A DNA stretch of 46,462 nucleotides from NCBI GenBank assembly GCA_034506315.1, contig JAPDPT010000023.1, forward strand, positions 1 to 46,462, in the 5' to 3' direction. Numbering within the stretch: the first letter of the stretch is position 1; every line of letters begins with the position of its first letter. Below the pieces are notes generated by a model. The model worked only from the letters and a program-made list of their open reading frames with translations, was not told the DNA's origin and ran no database searches. Below, piece by piece: positions 8,855 to 19,300 of the stretch. Both the position numbers and the translations under genes were made by a program. The DNA is from a candidate division KSB1 bacterium (lineage in GTDB: Bacteria > Zhuqueibacterota > Zhuqueibacteria > Oleimicrobiales > Geothermoviventaceae).

Positions 8855-11800
8855 ATGATCATTGGGTCCGACAGACGCGACGGGTATTGCGTTCGGCTGC
8901 TGGCAGCCAGCGTGGCGACCGTTTTCCTTCTCCTGCGCCCAGGGGCTGGACATGGCCAGGCCCTGCCCTGGCCCGACAAGTCGGCCAGCCAGGCGGAGTG
9001 GGACGCCTATCACCGACAACTGGAGCTGACCCTGAAGAAATTCAAGAGCACGCCGGGCCGCCACGGCAATCACGAATGGCGCAAGCAGGGTCTGCACAAC
9101 GGGAATCAAATCGTGACCCTGTTCTACAATTACGGGTCCATCGGCAAGCCGCGCACCGAGCCCTCCCTCCAATGGCCCAAAGGAAGCGGTCACGGCTACG
9201 GATTTGAGTTCGGCATTTTGGTTGCCGGCGAGGTGCGCGACATTCACGGCTTTCGGAGGCACATCGTTTCCGACGGGCTCGATGTGGGCGGTGACCGTGC
9301 TCCCAACGGCCTGCCCTGGGGCTGGGAGCCCCTGCCGGGGTTTGCCGACTCCGCGCAAGAATTCATCGCGATGAGCGACCGGCCCTCGACCTGGCCCCCC
9401 TTCTGGCCTAATAAGGGACCAGAATGGGCGGGCAAATGGATCGGGGAATACGGGTTGGGGGTGGTCACCGCGGACCAGGAAAGCTACTACGTCATGGATG
9501 ATTACTGGAACGGGGAGTTCGCGTTTCTCCCGGACCCGGTGAACGATCCGGACCGAAGGGGGCTCGGCGTCCAGGTAGAGGTGCGCGGGTATCAGTGGAC
9601 CCATACCTTGGCCCAGGATTGCATCTTCTGGATCTACGAGATGGAGAACGTTGGGGCTGACACCCTTCCGCGCATCTATCTGGGCATGTACGGAGATCCG
9701 CACGTAGGCGGCGCCGACGATTACAGCGACGACGACGGATACTACGATACCAAGCTCGACATGGTGTTTGCCTGGGACCATGACTTTCGCGGCGAACACA
9801 CGGGCTGGCGTCCGGGCTATCTGGGCTACAAGTTCCTGGAGAGTCCCGGTGAACCTTACGACGGCAAGGACAATGACGAAGACGGAATCGTCGACGAAAG
9901 CATGCAGGATGACATCGACAACGACGGCGACTGGAATCCCCTGGTAGACGACGTGGGGGCTGATGGATTGGGTCCCGATGATCCCGACTACCCGGGACCC
10001 GATCGGGGGGAAGGGGACGGTGTGCCGAGCCATGGCGAACCGAACTTCGATGAGACCGACCTCGACGAGGCCGATCAGATCGGCCTTACCACCTTCTCCG
10101 TCTTCGAATATGGCTCTGTCTGGGCCTCCCAGGACGAAGACATCTGGCGGATGATGGCTTCCGGGATTGTCGACTCCCTGTTCGACCAGACGACCGACAA
10201 CATTTTCATGTATGCCTCCGGCCCCATCAAGGTGGCCCCCCATGACCTGCGGCGATTCTCCATCGCCCTTCTCTTCGGCTACGACGAGGCGGACCTGTTC
10301 CGGACGGCGAAGATCGTGCAGAAGATCTACAACGCCGGTTACCGGTTCGCCAAGGCTCCTCTGAAACCCCATCTCACGGCTGTGCCGGGCGACCGTCGGG
10401 TGACCCTGTACTGGGACGACATCGCCGAATACTCCCGCGACCCGGTGCACGGCTATGACTTCGAAGGCTACGCCATCTACCGGGGGACGGACGTCGGTTT
10501 CAACGACGCTCTGGTGATTACCGATGCCCAGGGCAATCCCAAGCTGTGGAAGCCCATCGCCCAGTTTGACCTAAAGGACGGTATCCGCGGTCCGCACAAG
10601 GTGGAGCAGGTCAACGGCATCCACTACTACATGGGTGATGATACGGGCCTGCGCCATTCCTTCGTCGATACCAATGTGATCAACGGCCAGACCTACTACT
10701 ACGCGGTCGTGGCCTACGACAAAGGCGATACGATCGAAATCCCACCCACCGAATGCTCAAAAGCTTTCATCGAGGATCCGCCCAACTCCGGCCACTACGT
10801 CCCGGACGTGAATACGGCGATCGTGACGCCGCAGGCCCCGAGCGCCGGATACGTGCCGGCGAGGCTGTTCGGCGGCGAACTCTCCCATCAGGGGCCCGGA
10901 ACAGGGCGCGTGTTCGTGGAGATCCTCGATCCATCGAAGGTCCGCGACGGACACACGTACGAGCTTACCTTCGAGGGTACGCCACCCGGGACGGTGACCT
11001 ACTCGCTCCGCGATGTGGATGAGGTCGTGGCGGAGACGCTATCCGTCAACACCCGGTACTATTACACGAGATGGGACAGCAGCACCCTTCCGCCCCGACC
11101 CATCGACTCTGTACTGGTGGCGCGCCTGAATCCCAGCAAGAAGAACCTGATTGCCAGCAGCGTGGTGGTAAAGGGTATCAGCGATGGGCGCACCTACCAG
11201 CGCGGCGTGGACTTCGAGCCTGACGAAGAGAAAGACTGGATCGTCTTGAACCCGAGTTCGATGCGGGTGGACCAGAAGTACAGCGTGGAGTACCGGCGTT
11301 ACCTTTTCCGTCGCTCGCCTCACCTGGACGGGAGCGACCTCAACCCGTATGAGCACGGGCTAAAGGTGACCGTGTTGAACGATCCCCTGGAACCGGATCC
11401 GCAAAGAAGTCGCTGGCTCCGAGGGAATTGCAACTTCCGCTACGTCGTTCAGAGGTATCCAGGGGGCGGCGTTGCCTACCCGGCCGATTACGAGATCCAC
11501 ATCGTTGACCGGGTGGTAAAGTCGTACAACAATCGCCCCGCGCGCTTCGTGGTCCTCAACGTGACCCGCGGCGACACCGTCCAGTTCGTCTTCTTCGATA
11601 CCGATGGGGACTCTACGATCAGTCCGCAGGACAAGATCGTGCCCCTGGAGAGGGGGATCCAGACAAAGCCGGTAGGCACGTGGCAGGTCTTCTTCTACCC
11701 ACCGCCGGATTCCATTATCTACGACCCGCTGGGCAATCCGGTGGACACGGTTCAGGTCCCCCTGAAGAAGCCGAAGGTCGGCGATGTGTTCCTGATCGCT

Positions 11801-12199
11801 TCGAAGAAGCCGTTCAGCAGCCTTGATCGTTTCACCTTCCGCACGGAGGCGCCGCGGATCGATCGGCAGCGGGCCAAGAAGGAGCTGGACCGGATCGCCG
11901 TCGTGCCAAATCCCTATGTTGCCGCAGCGGAATGGGAACCGAGACCGGACGTGCGTTCCGGACGCGGCGAACGCAGAGTCTACTTCATCCACTTGCCTGC
12001 CCAGTGCACGATTCGGATCTATACCATGAGCGGGGAGCTGGTGAAAACCCTCCACCATTCCAGCCCGCTCGAAGACGGCTCGGAAGCGTGGAACCTGCTC
12101 TCCGAGAGCGGAATGGACATCGCCTACGGGGTCTACCTCTATCACGTGGAGGCCCCTGGAATTGGAGAGAAGATCGGGAAGTTCGCGATCATCAAGTGA
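8855..12199 (+). CDS. Large secreted protein with Ca-binding-like block, FnIII and FlgD/T9SS-type C-terminal domain, cassette 1
   Basis: 1114-residue exported protein. A signal peptide ends near AGHGQ (residue 35). The first 330 residues contain conserved aromatic-rich blocks shared with the cassette-2 paralogue (GLHNGNQIVTLFYNYGSIG, WPKGSGHGYGFEF, VEVRGYQWTH). Residues 332-405 are very Asp-rich (DGKDNDEDGIVDES, DIDNDGDWNPLVDDVG), like thrombospondin-3 or EF-hand calcium loops. Residues 505-628 form an FnIII-like module (VTLYWDD, GYAIYRGTD, TYYYAVVAYD). The C-terminus (1014-1114) is a FlgD-like/T9SS type A-like domain, from VVPNPYV to IGKFAIIK. ATG 8855 has cggag 7 bp upstream; TTG 8792 and ATG 8819 are alternatives. 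It is likely surface-exposed and may work with the adjacent receptor (inference); no catalytic motif seen. Confidence 0.8.
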   Translation: MIIGSDRRDGYCVRLLAASVATVFLLLRPGAGHGQALPWPDKSASQAEWDAYHRQLELTLKKFKSTPGRHGNHEWRKQGLHNGNQIVTLFYNYGSIGKPRTEPSLQWPKGSGHGYGFEFGILVAGEVRDIHGFRRHIVSDGLDVGGDRAPNGLPWGWEPLPGFADSAQEFIAMSDRPSTWPPFWPNKGPEWAGKWIGEYGLGVVTADQESYYVMDDYWNGEFAFLPDPVNDPDRRGLGVQVEVRGYQWTHTLAQDCIFWIYEMENVGADTLPRIYLGMYGDPHVGGADDYSDDDGYYDTKLDMVFAWDHDFRGEHTGWRPGYLGYKFLESPGEPYDGKDNDEDGIVDESMQDDIDNDGDWNPLVDDVGADGLGPDDPDYPGPDRGEGDGVPSHGEPNFDETDLDEADQIGLTTFSVFEYGSVWASQDEDIWRMMASGIVDSLFDQTTDNIFMYASGPIKVAPHDLRRFSIALLFGYDEADLFRTAKIVQKIYNAGYRFAKAPLKPHLTAVPGDRRVTLYWDDIAEYSRDPVHGYDFEGYAIYRGTDVGFNDALVITDAQGNPKLWKPIAQFDLKDGIRGPHKVEQVNGIHYYMGDDTGLRHSFVDTNVINGQTYYYAVVAYDKGDTIEIPPTECSKAFIEDPPNSGHYVPDVNTAIVTPQAPSAGYVPARLFGGELSHQGPGTGRVFVEILDPSKVRDGHTYELTFEGTPPGTVTYSLRDVDEVVAETLSVNTRYYYTRWDSSTLPPRPIDSVLVARLNPSKKNLIASSVVVKGISDGRTYQRGVDFEPDEEKDWIVLNPSSMRVDQKYSVEYRRYLFRRSPHLDGSDLNPYEHGLKVTVLNDPLEPDPQRSRWLRGNCNFRYVVQRYPGGGVAYPADYEIHIVDRVVKSYNNRPARFVVLNVTRGDTVQFVFFDTDGDSTISPQDKIVPLERGIQTKPVGTWQVFFYPPPDSIIYDPLGNPVDTVQVPLKKPKVGDVFLIASKKPFSSLDRFTFRTEAPRIDRQRAKKELDRIAVVPNPYVAAAEWEPRPDVRSGRGERRVYFIHLPAQCTIRIYTMSGELVKTLHHSSPLEDGSEAWNLLSESGMDIAYGVYLYHVEAPGIGEKIGKFAIIK

Positions 12200-12213
12200 C
12201 GAGAGTGGTCTGG

Positions 12214-13245
12214 ATGAAAGCGCCGAGTGGTTTCGTGGGCCGATTTGTCTTGGGATGGGGGCTGGTGTTGCTTTTGGTGCCGCGGGCCTTCGGGGTCAAT
12301 AAGGTGGCCACCACCGCAGCGCAGTTCCTGAAGATCGGCGTCGGGGCCCGTGCCGTCGGGATGGGCGGGGCCTTTGTTGCGGTGGCCAACGACGCCACAG
12401 CCCTCTACTGGAATCCGGGAGGAATCGCTCGCCTTCCCCGCAATGAGCTGGTGGTGCTCCACACGTCCTGGCTGGCGGACGTCTCGTACGACTTCGCGGG
12501 TCTCACCCTGAATCTCGGCAATTTCGGTACCGTTGGTGCCAGCCTTGCCGCGCTCAACATGGGGGAGATGGAAGTGCGCACCGAGCAGAAGCCGGAGGGG
12601 ACGGGTGAGCTGTTCGACGCGGGGGATTTCGTGGCCGCCCTGAGCTGGGGTCGGAGTCTGACCGATCGCTTCTCCATCGGCTTCAACTTCAAGTACATCC
12701 ACCAGAGCATCTGGCGAATGAGCGCTTCTGGGTTTGCCTTCGATATCGGTACCCTCTTCACGACCCAGTTCCACGACATGAGAATCGGAATGTCGATTTC
12801 CAATTTCGGCACCGAGATGCAGATGCGGGGTCAGAATGCGCGCCGGTACTACGATATCAATCCGGAGGCCTACGGGAGCAATGACCGCATCCCCGTGTAC
12901 CTTGAGACCGAACGATGGCCCCTGCCCCTCCTGTTCCGGGTTGGGATCGCCATGGACTTGGTTCGGGGCAGCAGCCATCGCCTGACGGCTGCCGTGGATG
13001 CCGTCCATCCGAACGACAACGTGGAGCACGTGAACCTGGGAGCCGAATACACCTGGCTCGACATGGTCAGCCTCCGCGTGGGCTTCAATTCCGTGTTCGA
13101 CGCGCAGAGCGAGCAGGGACTGACAGCGGGAGGCGGCATCCGCTACCCCTTGAGCGGGCAAGCTGGTCTGCGGGTAGACTACGCCTACGCCGATTTCGGG
13201 AGATTTTCGGGCGTGCATCGTTTTTCGCTGGCACTGGAATTCTGA
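12214..13245 (+). CDS. PorV/PorQ-family outer-membrane protein, cassette 1
   Basis: 343-residue outer-membrane beta-barrel of the PorV/PorQ (UPF0164) family. Signal peptide at residues 1-27, then the family start KVATTAAQFLKIGVGARAVG and the block AVANDATALYWNPGGIA, repeated amphipathic strands and a terminal Phe (RFSLALEF). In T9SS bacteria PorV binds C-terminal domains of substrates at the outer membrane and carries them to the PorU sortase. It lies just after a gene whose product ends in such a domain. ATG 12214 has a gagag box upstream; a GTG at 12196 overlapping the previous stop is an alternative and would add six residues. The exact paralogue type (PorV, PorQ or PorP-like shuttle) cannot be decided by eye. 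Confidence 0.85.
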   Translation: MKAPSGFVGRFVLGWGLVLLLVPRAFGVNKVATTAAQFLKIGVGARAVGMGGAFVAVANDATALYWNPGGIARLPRNELVVLHTSWLADVSYDFAGLTLNLGNFGTVGASLAALNMGEMEVRTEQKPEGTGELFDAGDFVAALSWGRSLTDRFSIGFNFKYIHQSIWRMSASGFAFDIGTLFTTQFHDMRIGMSISNFGTEMQMRGQNARRYYDINPEAYGSNDRIPVYLETERWPLPLLFRVGIAMDLVRGSSHRLTAAVDAVHPNDNVEHVNLGAEYTWLDMVSLRVGFNSVFDAQSEQGLTAGGGIRYPLSGQAGLRVDYAYADFGRFSGVHRFSLALEF

Positions 13246-13531
13246 TTGGAGGCCGTGCCGGTCCGTCGCGCCAGCCTGTACTGCTGCCACGGAAGACCCG
13301 CCCCATGCGACACATCCAGAGACAGCGGGCACGAAGGACCTTCCGTCGTTTTCCTGCGCCGCCGACATTCCCCTGCGTGGTGATCCGTCGGACGTCCGAG
13401 AGGGTCGGGCCGGTTGGCCTCCGAGACCGCGGCTGACCCAAGCGTGGGTGGGGAAGAAGCACCGGCCGGTTGGGAGAAGGTTCCGGGGGCAGAATCCGTC
13501 CAGAGCTTGGAGGCAAGGGGAGGGTTGCGTG

Positions 13532-16276
13532 ATGAGGCGGATATTACTGACCATGATCCTCTTGGTCATCGCCGGGAGCGCAGGCGCCGGCACCACGGGG
13601 AAAATCTCCGGGCGGGTAACCGATGCCGAGACCGGGGAACCCCTGCCGGGAGTCAACATCATTGTCGAGGGCACGACGCTGGGTGCCGCCACGGATATCC
13701 ATGGGGAATACGTGATCCTCAACGTGCCGCCTGGAACGTACTCCGTCGTTGCCTCTATGATCGGCTATCAGAAGGTGCGGCAGGTCCAGGTGCGTGTGCG
13801 CGTCGACCTGACCACGCGTCTGGACTTCCAGCTGCAGCAGACAGTAGTGGACCTCGGGCGCACCGTGGAGGTGGTGGCGGAGCGTCCCCTCGTGCAACCC
13901 GACATCACCTCAAGTCGCGCGATCCTGAGCAGCGAGCAGATCCAGGCGATGCCCGTGGAGAACTTCCAGCAGGTGATCTCCTTGCAGGCCGGTGTCGTCC
14001 AGGGCGCCGGCGGAGAGCTGCACATTCGCGGAGGACGGGCGGGCGAAATCGTGTACATGATTGATGGCATCAGTGTGACGGACCCGTACGGCTCTTCCAT
14101 GGCGATCTCCGTCGAGAACAGCGCCATCCAGGAGATCGAGCTGGTGAGCGGAACGTTCAACGCCGAGTACGGGCAGGCGATGTCCGGCGTGGTGAACATC
14201 ATCACCAAGGAGGGAACCGAGCATCTCACCGGAAGCTTGCGGGGCTACGTCGGGGACTGGGTGAGCACGCACGACGACATTTTCTACAACATCGGCAAGG
14301 TTACCCCGCAGGCGGTGAAGGATGTGCAGGCCAACCTAAGTGGGCCTCTTCCCGTGATCGGGAAAGGCTCGACGTTTTTCCTCGACGCCCGCTACCTGGA
14401 CAGCGAAGGCTGGCTCTGGGGATTGCGCCGTTACACACCGCAAGACTCGAACGACTTCTCCAACCCGGACTCCACCCTCTGGCACATCGAGGAGACGGGG
14501 GATCGAAAACCGGTGCCGATGAACCCGTACCGGAAATTCAGCGGCATGATCAAGCTGGCGCACTCCTTCAGCCCCAATCTTAAGCTGACCCTGACGGGCA
14601 TGATGGATGATCGGTGGTCCAAACCCTACTGGCACAAGTACAAGCTGAATCCCGATGGCGTGCCGAATTACTACGGACGGGGCTACACGGGCATCGTCAC
14701 CTGGACCCACCAGCTGAGTCCTCGTACGTTCTACACGCTGAAGTACTCGTACTTTTACACCCGGAACCGTTCGTATGTGTACGAGAACCCCTATGACCCG
14801 CGCTACGTGAGTCCCAACCGTTTCAACGCTTGCTCCGGGTACCGCTTCTACGCGGGCGGCGTGTACATGGGGCACACGTACCGGAGCACCACAACGCACG
14901 GCCTGCGCTTCGACATCACCAGCCAGGTCACCAAGCATCATCAGCTCAAAGCCGGGGTCGAGTATCGCCGGAACCGGCTGTGGTACGAAAGCTTCACCAT
15001 ATTGGTCGACGAGCGCTCGAACTGGAAGCCGGTCGTTCCTTTCCCCTGGGTGCCCGGATTTGAGAGCTCGCCGAATTACGACGCCTACGTCCACCACCCT
15101 CGCGACATGGCGACCTACATCCAGGACAAGATCGAGTTGAAGGACTTCATCGTCAACGTCGGTTTGCGCTACGAGCGGTTCTGGCCGGACGGACGCTTCC
15201 CCAAGGACCCCCGCGACCCGGACGTGTACAATCCCATCCGTCCTTCCCACCAGTACAAGAACTGGGATCCGAGCTTGCCTCCCGATCAGCTGATCCCCTA
15301 CACCCTGGCGGAGAGGAAGGCGTTCTGGTTCCGCTCCAGCCGGCCGAAGGACCAGATCAGCCCCCGCATCGGCGTAGCCTATCCCATCAGCGACCGCGGG
15401 GTAATCCACTTCTCCTACGGCCACTTCCTGGAGATCCCGGAGTACGCGTACCTGTACACGAACCCGGATTTCGAAGTAGGACTCGGGCTGAGCACCACGA
15501 TGGGTAACCCGGATTTGGAGCCGCAGCGGACGGTGAGCTACGAGTTCGGACTCCAGCAGCAACTGGGAGAGGACATCGGCCTTGATGTGACGGCTTACTA
15601 CAAGGACATCCGGAACTGGCTTGGCACGGAGATCCACGAGACCTACATCGCGGGGAACCGATACGCGCTATACGTCAATCGGGACTACGCCAATGTCCGG
15701 GGGATCGTGCTCTCCCTGGAGAAGAGGCATCGCAACTGGGTCTCGGCGAACATCGACTACACGTACGGCGTGGCCGAGGGAAGCGCCTCGGACCCCACGG
15801 CCGCCTTTTACGACGAAGCCAATGGCCTCGAACCGGAGAAGCAATTTGTGCCTCTCGATTGGGATCAGACCCACACCCTCAATGCCGTGGTGACCATCGG
15901 GCGCCTGCCGCATTGGAGCCTCAGCGTGGTGGCCAGCTACGGGAGCGGGCTGCCCTACACGCCGGAGTACCGCGGGTACCGATTGGCCTTTGAGAACAGC
16001 GAGCGCAAACCCGTCCGCTTCAACCTGGATCTGCGGATGCAGAGAACCTTTCGGGTCCGGGGTCTACGCTTTGCCGTGTTCGCCAATATCTACAACCTGC
16101 TCGATCGCCTGAACGAGGACTTTGTGTACACGGATACCGGGAGGGCGAGCTACAGTCTGATCCCACGCTACACCGGCAAGGTTTACGGCCCCAACACCCT
16201 TCAGGAGTACCTCGTGCGGCCCGACTTTTATTCCGAGCCGCGCCAGATCAAAGTTGGATTTGAGATCGGCTTCTGA
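13532..16276 (+). CDS. TonB-dependent receptor with carboxypeptidase-regulatory-like domain, cassette 2
   Basis: 914-residue paralogue of the receptor at 5928. Signal peptide MRRILLTMILLVIAGSAGAG, CarboxypepD_reg domain at about residues 22-108 (EPLPGVNIIVEGT, YVILNVPPGTY), plug with IRGGRAGEIVYMIDGISV and FNAEYGQAMSGVVNIIT, barrel ending in KVGFEIGF. ATG 13532 follows aggggaggg (13516-13524) with correct spacing. The most visible difference from copy 1 is absence of the Asp-rich loop and different extracellular-loop sequences, consistent with a diverged ligand. The 286-bp gap upstream (13246-13531) shows no gene; its only structure is a short GAAGG-A-CCTTC inverted repeat near 13334. Its stop overlaps a potential ATG at 16276, and the next gene begins at once. 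Confidence 0.92.
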   Translation: MRRILLTMILLVIAGSAGAGTTGKISGRVTDAETGEPLPGVNIIVEGTTLGAATDIHGEYVILNVPPGTYSVVASMIGYQKVRQVQVRVRVDLTTRLDFQLQQTVVDLGRTVEVVAERPLVQPDITSSRAILSSEQIQAMPVENFQQVISLQAGVVQGAGGELHIRGGRAGEIVYMIDGISVTDPYGSSMAISVENSAIQEIELVSGTFNAEYGQAMSGVVNIITKEGTEHLTGSLRGYVGDWVSTHDDIFYNIGKVTPQAVKDVQANLSGPLPVIGKGSTFFLDARYLDSEGWLWGLRRYTPQDSNDFSNPDSTLWHIEETGDRKPVPMNPYRKFSGMIKLAHSFSPNLKLTLTGMMDDRWSKPYWHKYKLNPDGVPNYYGRGYTGIVTWTHQLSPRTFYTLKYSYFYTRNRSYVYENPYDPRYVSPNRFNACSGYRFYAGGVYMGHTYRSTTTHGLRFDITSQVTKHHQLKAGVEYRRNRLWYESFTILVDERSNWKPVVPFPWVPGFESSPNYDAYVHHPRDMATYIQDKIELKDFIVNVGLRYERFWPDGRFPKDPRDPDVYNPIRPSHQYKNWDPSLPPDQLIPYTLAERKAFWFRSSRPKDQISPRIGVAYPISDRGVIHFSYGHFLEIPEYAYLYTNPDFEVGLGLSTTMGNPDLEPQRTVSYEFGLQQQLGEDIGLDVTAYYKDIRNWLGTEIHETYIAGNRYALYVNRDYANVRGIVLSLEKRHRNWVSANIDYTYGVAEGSASDPTAAFYDEANGLEPEKQFVPLDWDQTHTLNAVVTIGRLPHWSLSVVASYGSGLPYTPEYRGYRLAFENSERKPVRFNLDLRMQRTFRVRGLRFAVFANIYNLLDRLNEDFVYTDTGRASYSLIPRYTGKVYGPNTLQEYLVRPDFYSEPRQIKVGFEIGF

Positions 16277-16335
16277 TGAAGTGGGAGGGCGAACGTGTGC
16301 GAGAAGGTATCGCTGTGAACACAGGAGGGTCAAGG

Positions 16336-19300
16336 GTGAAGCGGCGAGCGGCTATCCTGGCTTTTCTGGTGCTGGCGATCGCGGGCAGTGGGGAGGCGGG
16401 CGGGCCAGCTCTTAAGGGCTATCTGACTAAGGGAGCCGGGGATCCCGCTTTCAAGAAGAAGGGGATCCACGACGGAAACAAGATCTACACGATCTTCTAC
16501 AACGACGGCGCCATCGGCGACTGGGCCACCGCCCGCATCGAGTCCGGTGTTTACCCGAAGGGCTCAGGGCACAGCTACTTTGCCGAGTTCACACCCGTGG
16601 TGGGCGCCGAGGTGCGCGACAAGTGGGGGCAGATCCGCCATATCTTCAGCGACGCCAGTGTGTACCGGGGCACAGCCGACATGGACCCACGCACCGGCTT
16701 GCGCTGGGGCTTCTGGCCGGTGCCCGGTTACGCCAACCCCGATCAGGATCAGGTCGCGATGAGCGACAAACCTCACACCTGGCCCCGGCATTGGCCCGAC
16801 AAGGACGCCAGCTGGGATGGCTACTGGAACGGACAGTACGGCAAATACGCCCGCGCAGATCAGGAGTCCTACTACCGAATCGATGACTATCTGAACAAGG
16901 AGTTCGAGTTTTACCCCGATCCTCAGGACAGCAGCAAACGGGGCCTGGCGCTCGAAGTGGAGGTGCGTGGCTACCAATGGGCGCACCCGGCCGCCGAAGA
17001 TATTATCATCTGGACCTACTGGATCACAAACACCGGGAAGGTCGACTACGAGAAGGTCGTGTTTGGAATGTACGGGGATGCCGACGTTGGGGACGATGGC
17101 GACCAGCGGGACGACGACGCGTGGTTCGACGTCCATCAGGACATCGTCTACCAGTGGGATCACGACAACCGCGGCGCCTGGGGAGGCCCCTGTGCCTACT
17201 TCGGTTTCAAGTTCCTGGAGTCGCCCGGCGATCCCCTCGACGGCAAGGATAACGACGGTGATGGCCTCGTGGATGAGAGCCAGCACGACGGCATCGACAA
17301 CGACGGCGACTGGAACCCCCTCCTTGACGACGTGGGAAGCGATGGCATCGGACCGGAGGACCCGTACTACCCCGGCCCCGATTGGGACGGGAGCGAGGGC
17401 AATGGCAAGCCGGACCCTGGCGAACCGAATTTCGAATACACAGACAACCACGAGTCCGACCAGATCGGCCTCACCAGCTTCAATGCCGCGGCCTGGCCGG
17501 CCATTACCATGCAGAACGACGAGGACCTTTGGCGCCGTCAGGTGCCCGGCAACTTCACAGAGATCCAGCAGACGGTCGACCTGACCTTCCTCTATGGTTC
17601 CGGCTATTTCCCCTTACCCGCGGGTCAGAAGCGCAAGTTCGCCATCGCCCTCCTCTTGGGGGAAGATTACGACGATATCCTGCGCAACGCCGTCACCATG
17701 CAGCAGATCTACGACGCCGACTATGCCTTCGCCAAGCCGCCCGTCAAGCCCAATGTTGTGGCTGTCCCCGGCGACCACAAGGTGACGCTCTACTGGGACA
17801 AATCCGCCGAGTTCTACACCCGTGACCCCATCTACGGCCGGGATTTCGAAGGGTACCGAATCTACCGATCCACAGACCCCGCGTTTCTTGAGAGCTGGGT
17901 AATCACCGATGCCTACGGGAATCGGACCTTCAACAAGCCCATCGCCCAGTTTGACAAGATCGACGGGTTGAAAGGTCCGCACCCCATTGCTTTCAATGGG
18001 ATCCAGTTCGACATGGGCAAAGACACCGGCCTGCGCTACTGCTGGACAGACACCACCGTGGAGAACGGCCAGACCTACTACTACGCCGTCTGCTCCTATG
18101 ACCAGGGATATGACCGGGATTTCTTTGAGCGCGGGATTTCCGAGCTTCCCAACCTGCAGCCCATCGCTCCAGCGGAGTGCACCAAGCGCATTGTGATCGA
18201 CGCGACCGGAAAAGTCATCGAGACCGACGTGAACACGGTGGTGGTCACACCCGATGCGCCTGCAGCGGGCTACGTTCCGCCGCCGGAGCGGAGCACGGAG
18301 GATGGCACGATCCAGCACCTGCGAGGTACGGGCACGGGCAGGATCGTCGTAGATGCCCTGGATCCCAGTCGGGTGCCGGACAGCGCCCGCTACCAGATCA
18401 CGTTCGATGATAGCTCATCGGCGACCAAGGTGTTCAGCGTTGAGGACCTGCGGACCCACGTCGACACAGTGAAACTCGATACCCTCTGGCATCGCCTACG
18501 GGTGGGACATCTGGTCCCGAGCTCGGTCATCGTCCAGGAGGTGGGCAGCAACCGGGTTTTCGCGAAGGGTGTGGACTACGAGGTCGATTTCGACCGTGGG
18601 GCGATTCGCTTGGTCCGGGGCGGGGCCATATCCCCGAGCAAGAGCCTGCTTGTCTCCTACCGCTACTATCCCGTCTACCGGAGCCCGTACCTGGCCGGCC
18701 AGGATTTCAATGATTATTTCGACGGGCTTCGCATTCGGGTGTGGGATGATCCTCTTGCTCCAGACAGTCTGCGGAGCGGGTGGCTCCAGGGGGAAAAGCT
18801 GCGTCAGGCCCTGGAGCGCTACGGCTTCATCGGGGGAGCCGACCCGTTACCTTCGGCCTACCGCGAGGTGAGCAATCTGCGCGGCGTGGTCCAACTTTAC
18901 CCCAATCAGGGTCTGGCCGTACCGTACGACTACGAAATCGTCGTCTACGATCGGGTCAAGGCCTACAGCGTGAATGGGAAGCGCCCGGCCAAATTCCTCG
19001 TCTTCGACATCACCCGAGGCGACACCGTAGACTTTGTCTTCATGGACGTCAATGGTGATAGCGCCATCGGGGACCAGGACGTGGTCATCCCGGTCGAAAA
19101 GGTCGGTACCCGGTATCGCGGGACGTGGCAGGTGAAGTTCTGGGCTCCGGATGGGGGCGAAAGAAAGCCGCGTCCGGGTGAGGTGTTCTGGATCGCGATC
19201 CGGAAGCCCTTCACGCGTGCCGATGTGTTCCAGTGGGTGGCTGAGGGAGCGCACTTGCGCATCCCCACCACCCGCAGCGGCCGGGATAGCCTGCTTTCCC

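Larger units (their letters stand above)
5928..13245 (+). other. Receptor/secreted-protein/PorV cassette, copy 1
   Basis: Three co-directional genes: TonB receptor (5928-8744), large secreted protein with FnIII and sorting domains (8855-12199) and PorV-like protein (12214-13245). The same order and the same protein families recur immediately downstream as copy 2, so this is a tandem paralogous duplication rather than a nucleotide-identical repeat. Confidence 0.85.

Noticed and set aside
5172-10450. Very long antisense reading frames (635 aa at 5172-7079 and 557 aa at 8777-10450, minus strand)
   Set aside because: They lie opposite well-conserved receptor and secreted-protein genes, have no recognisable domains and reflect GC-rich codon bias.
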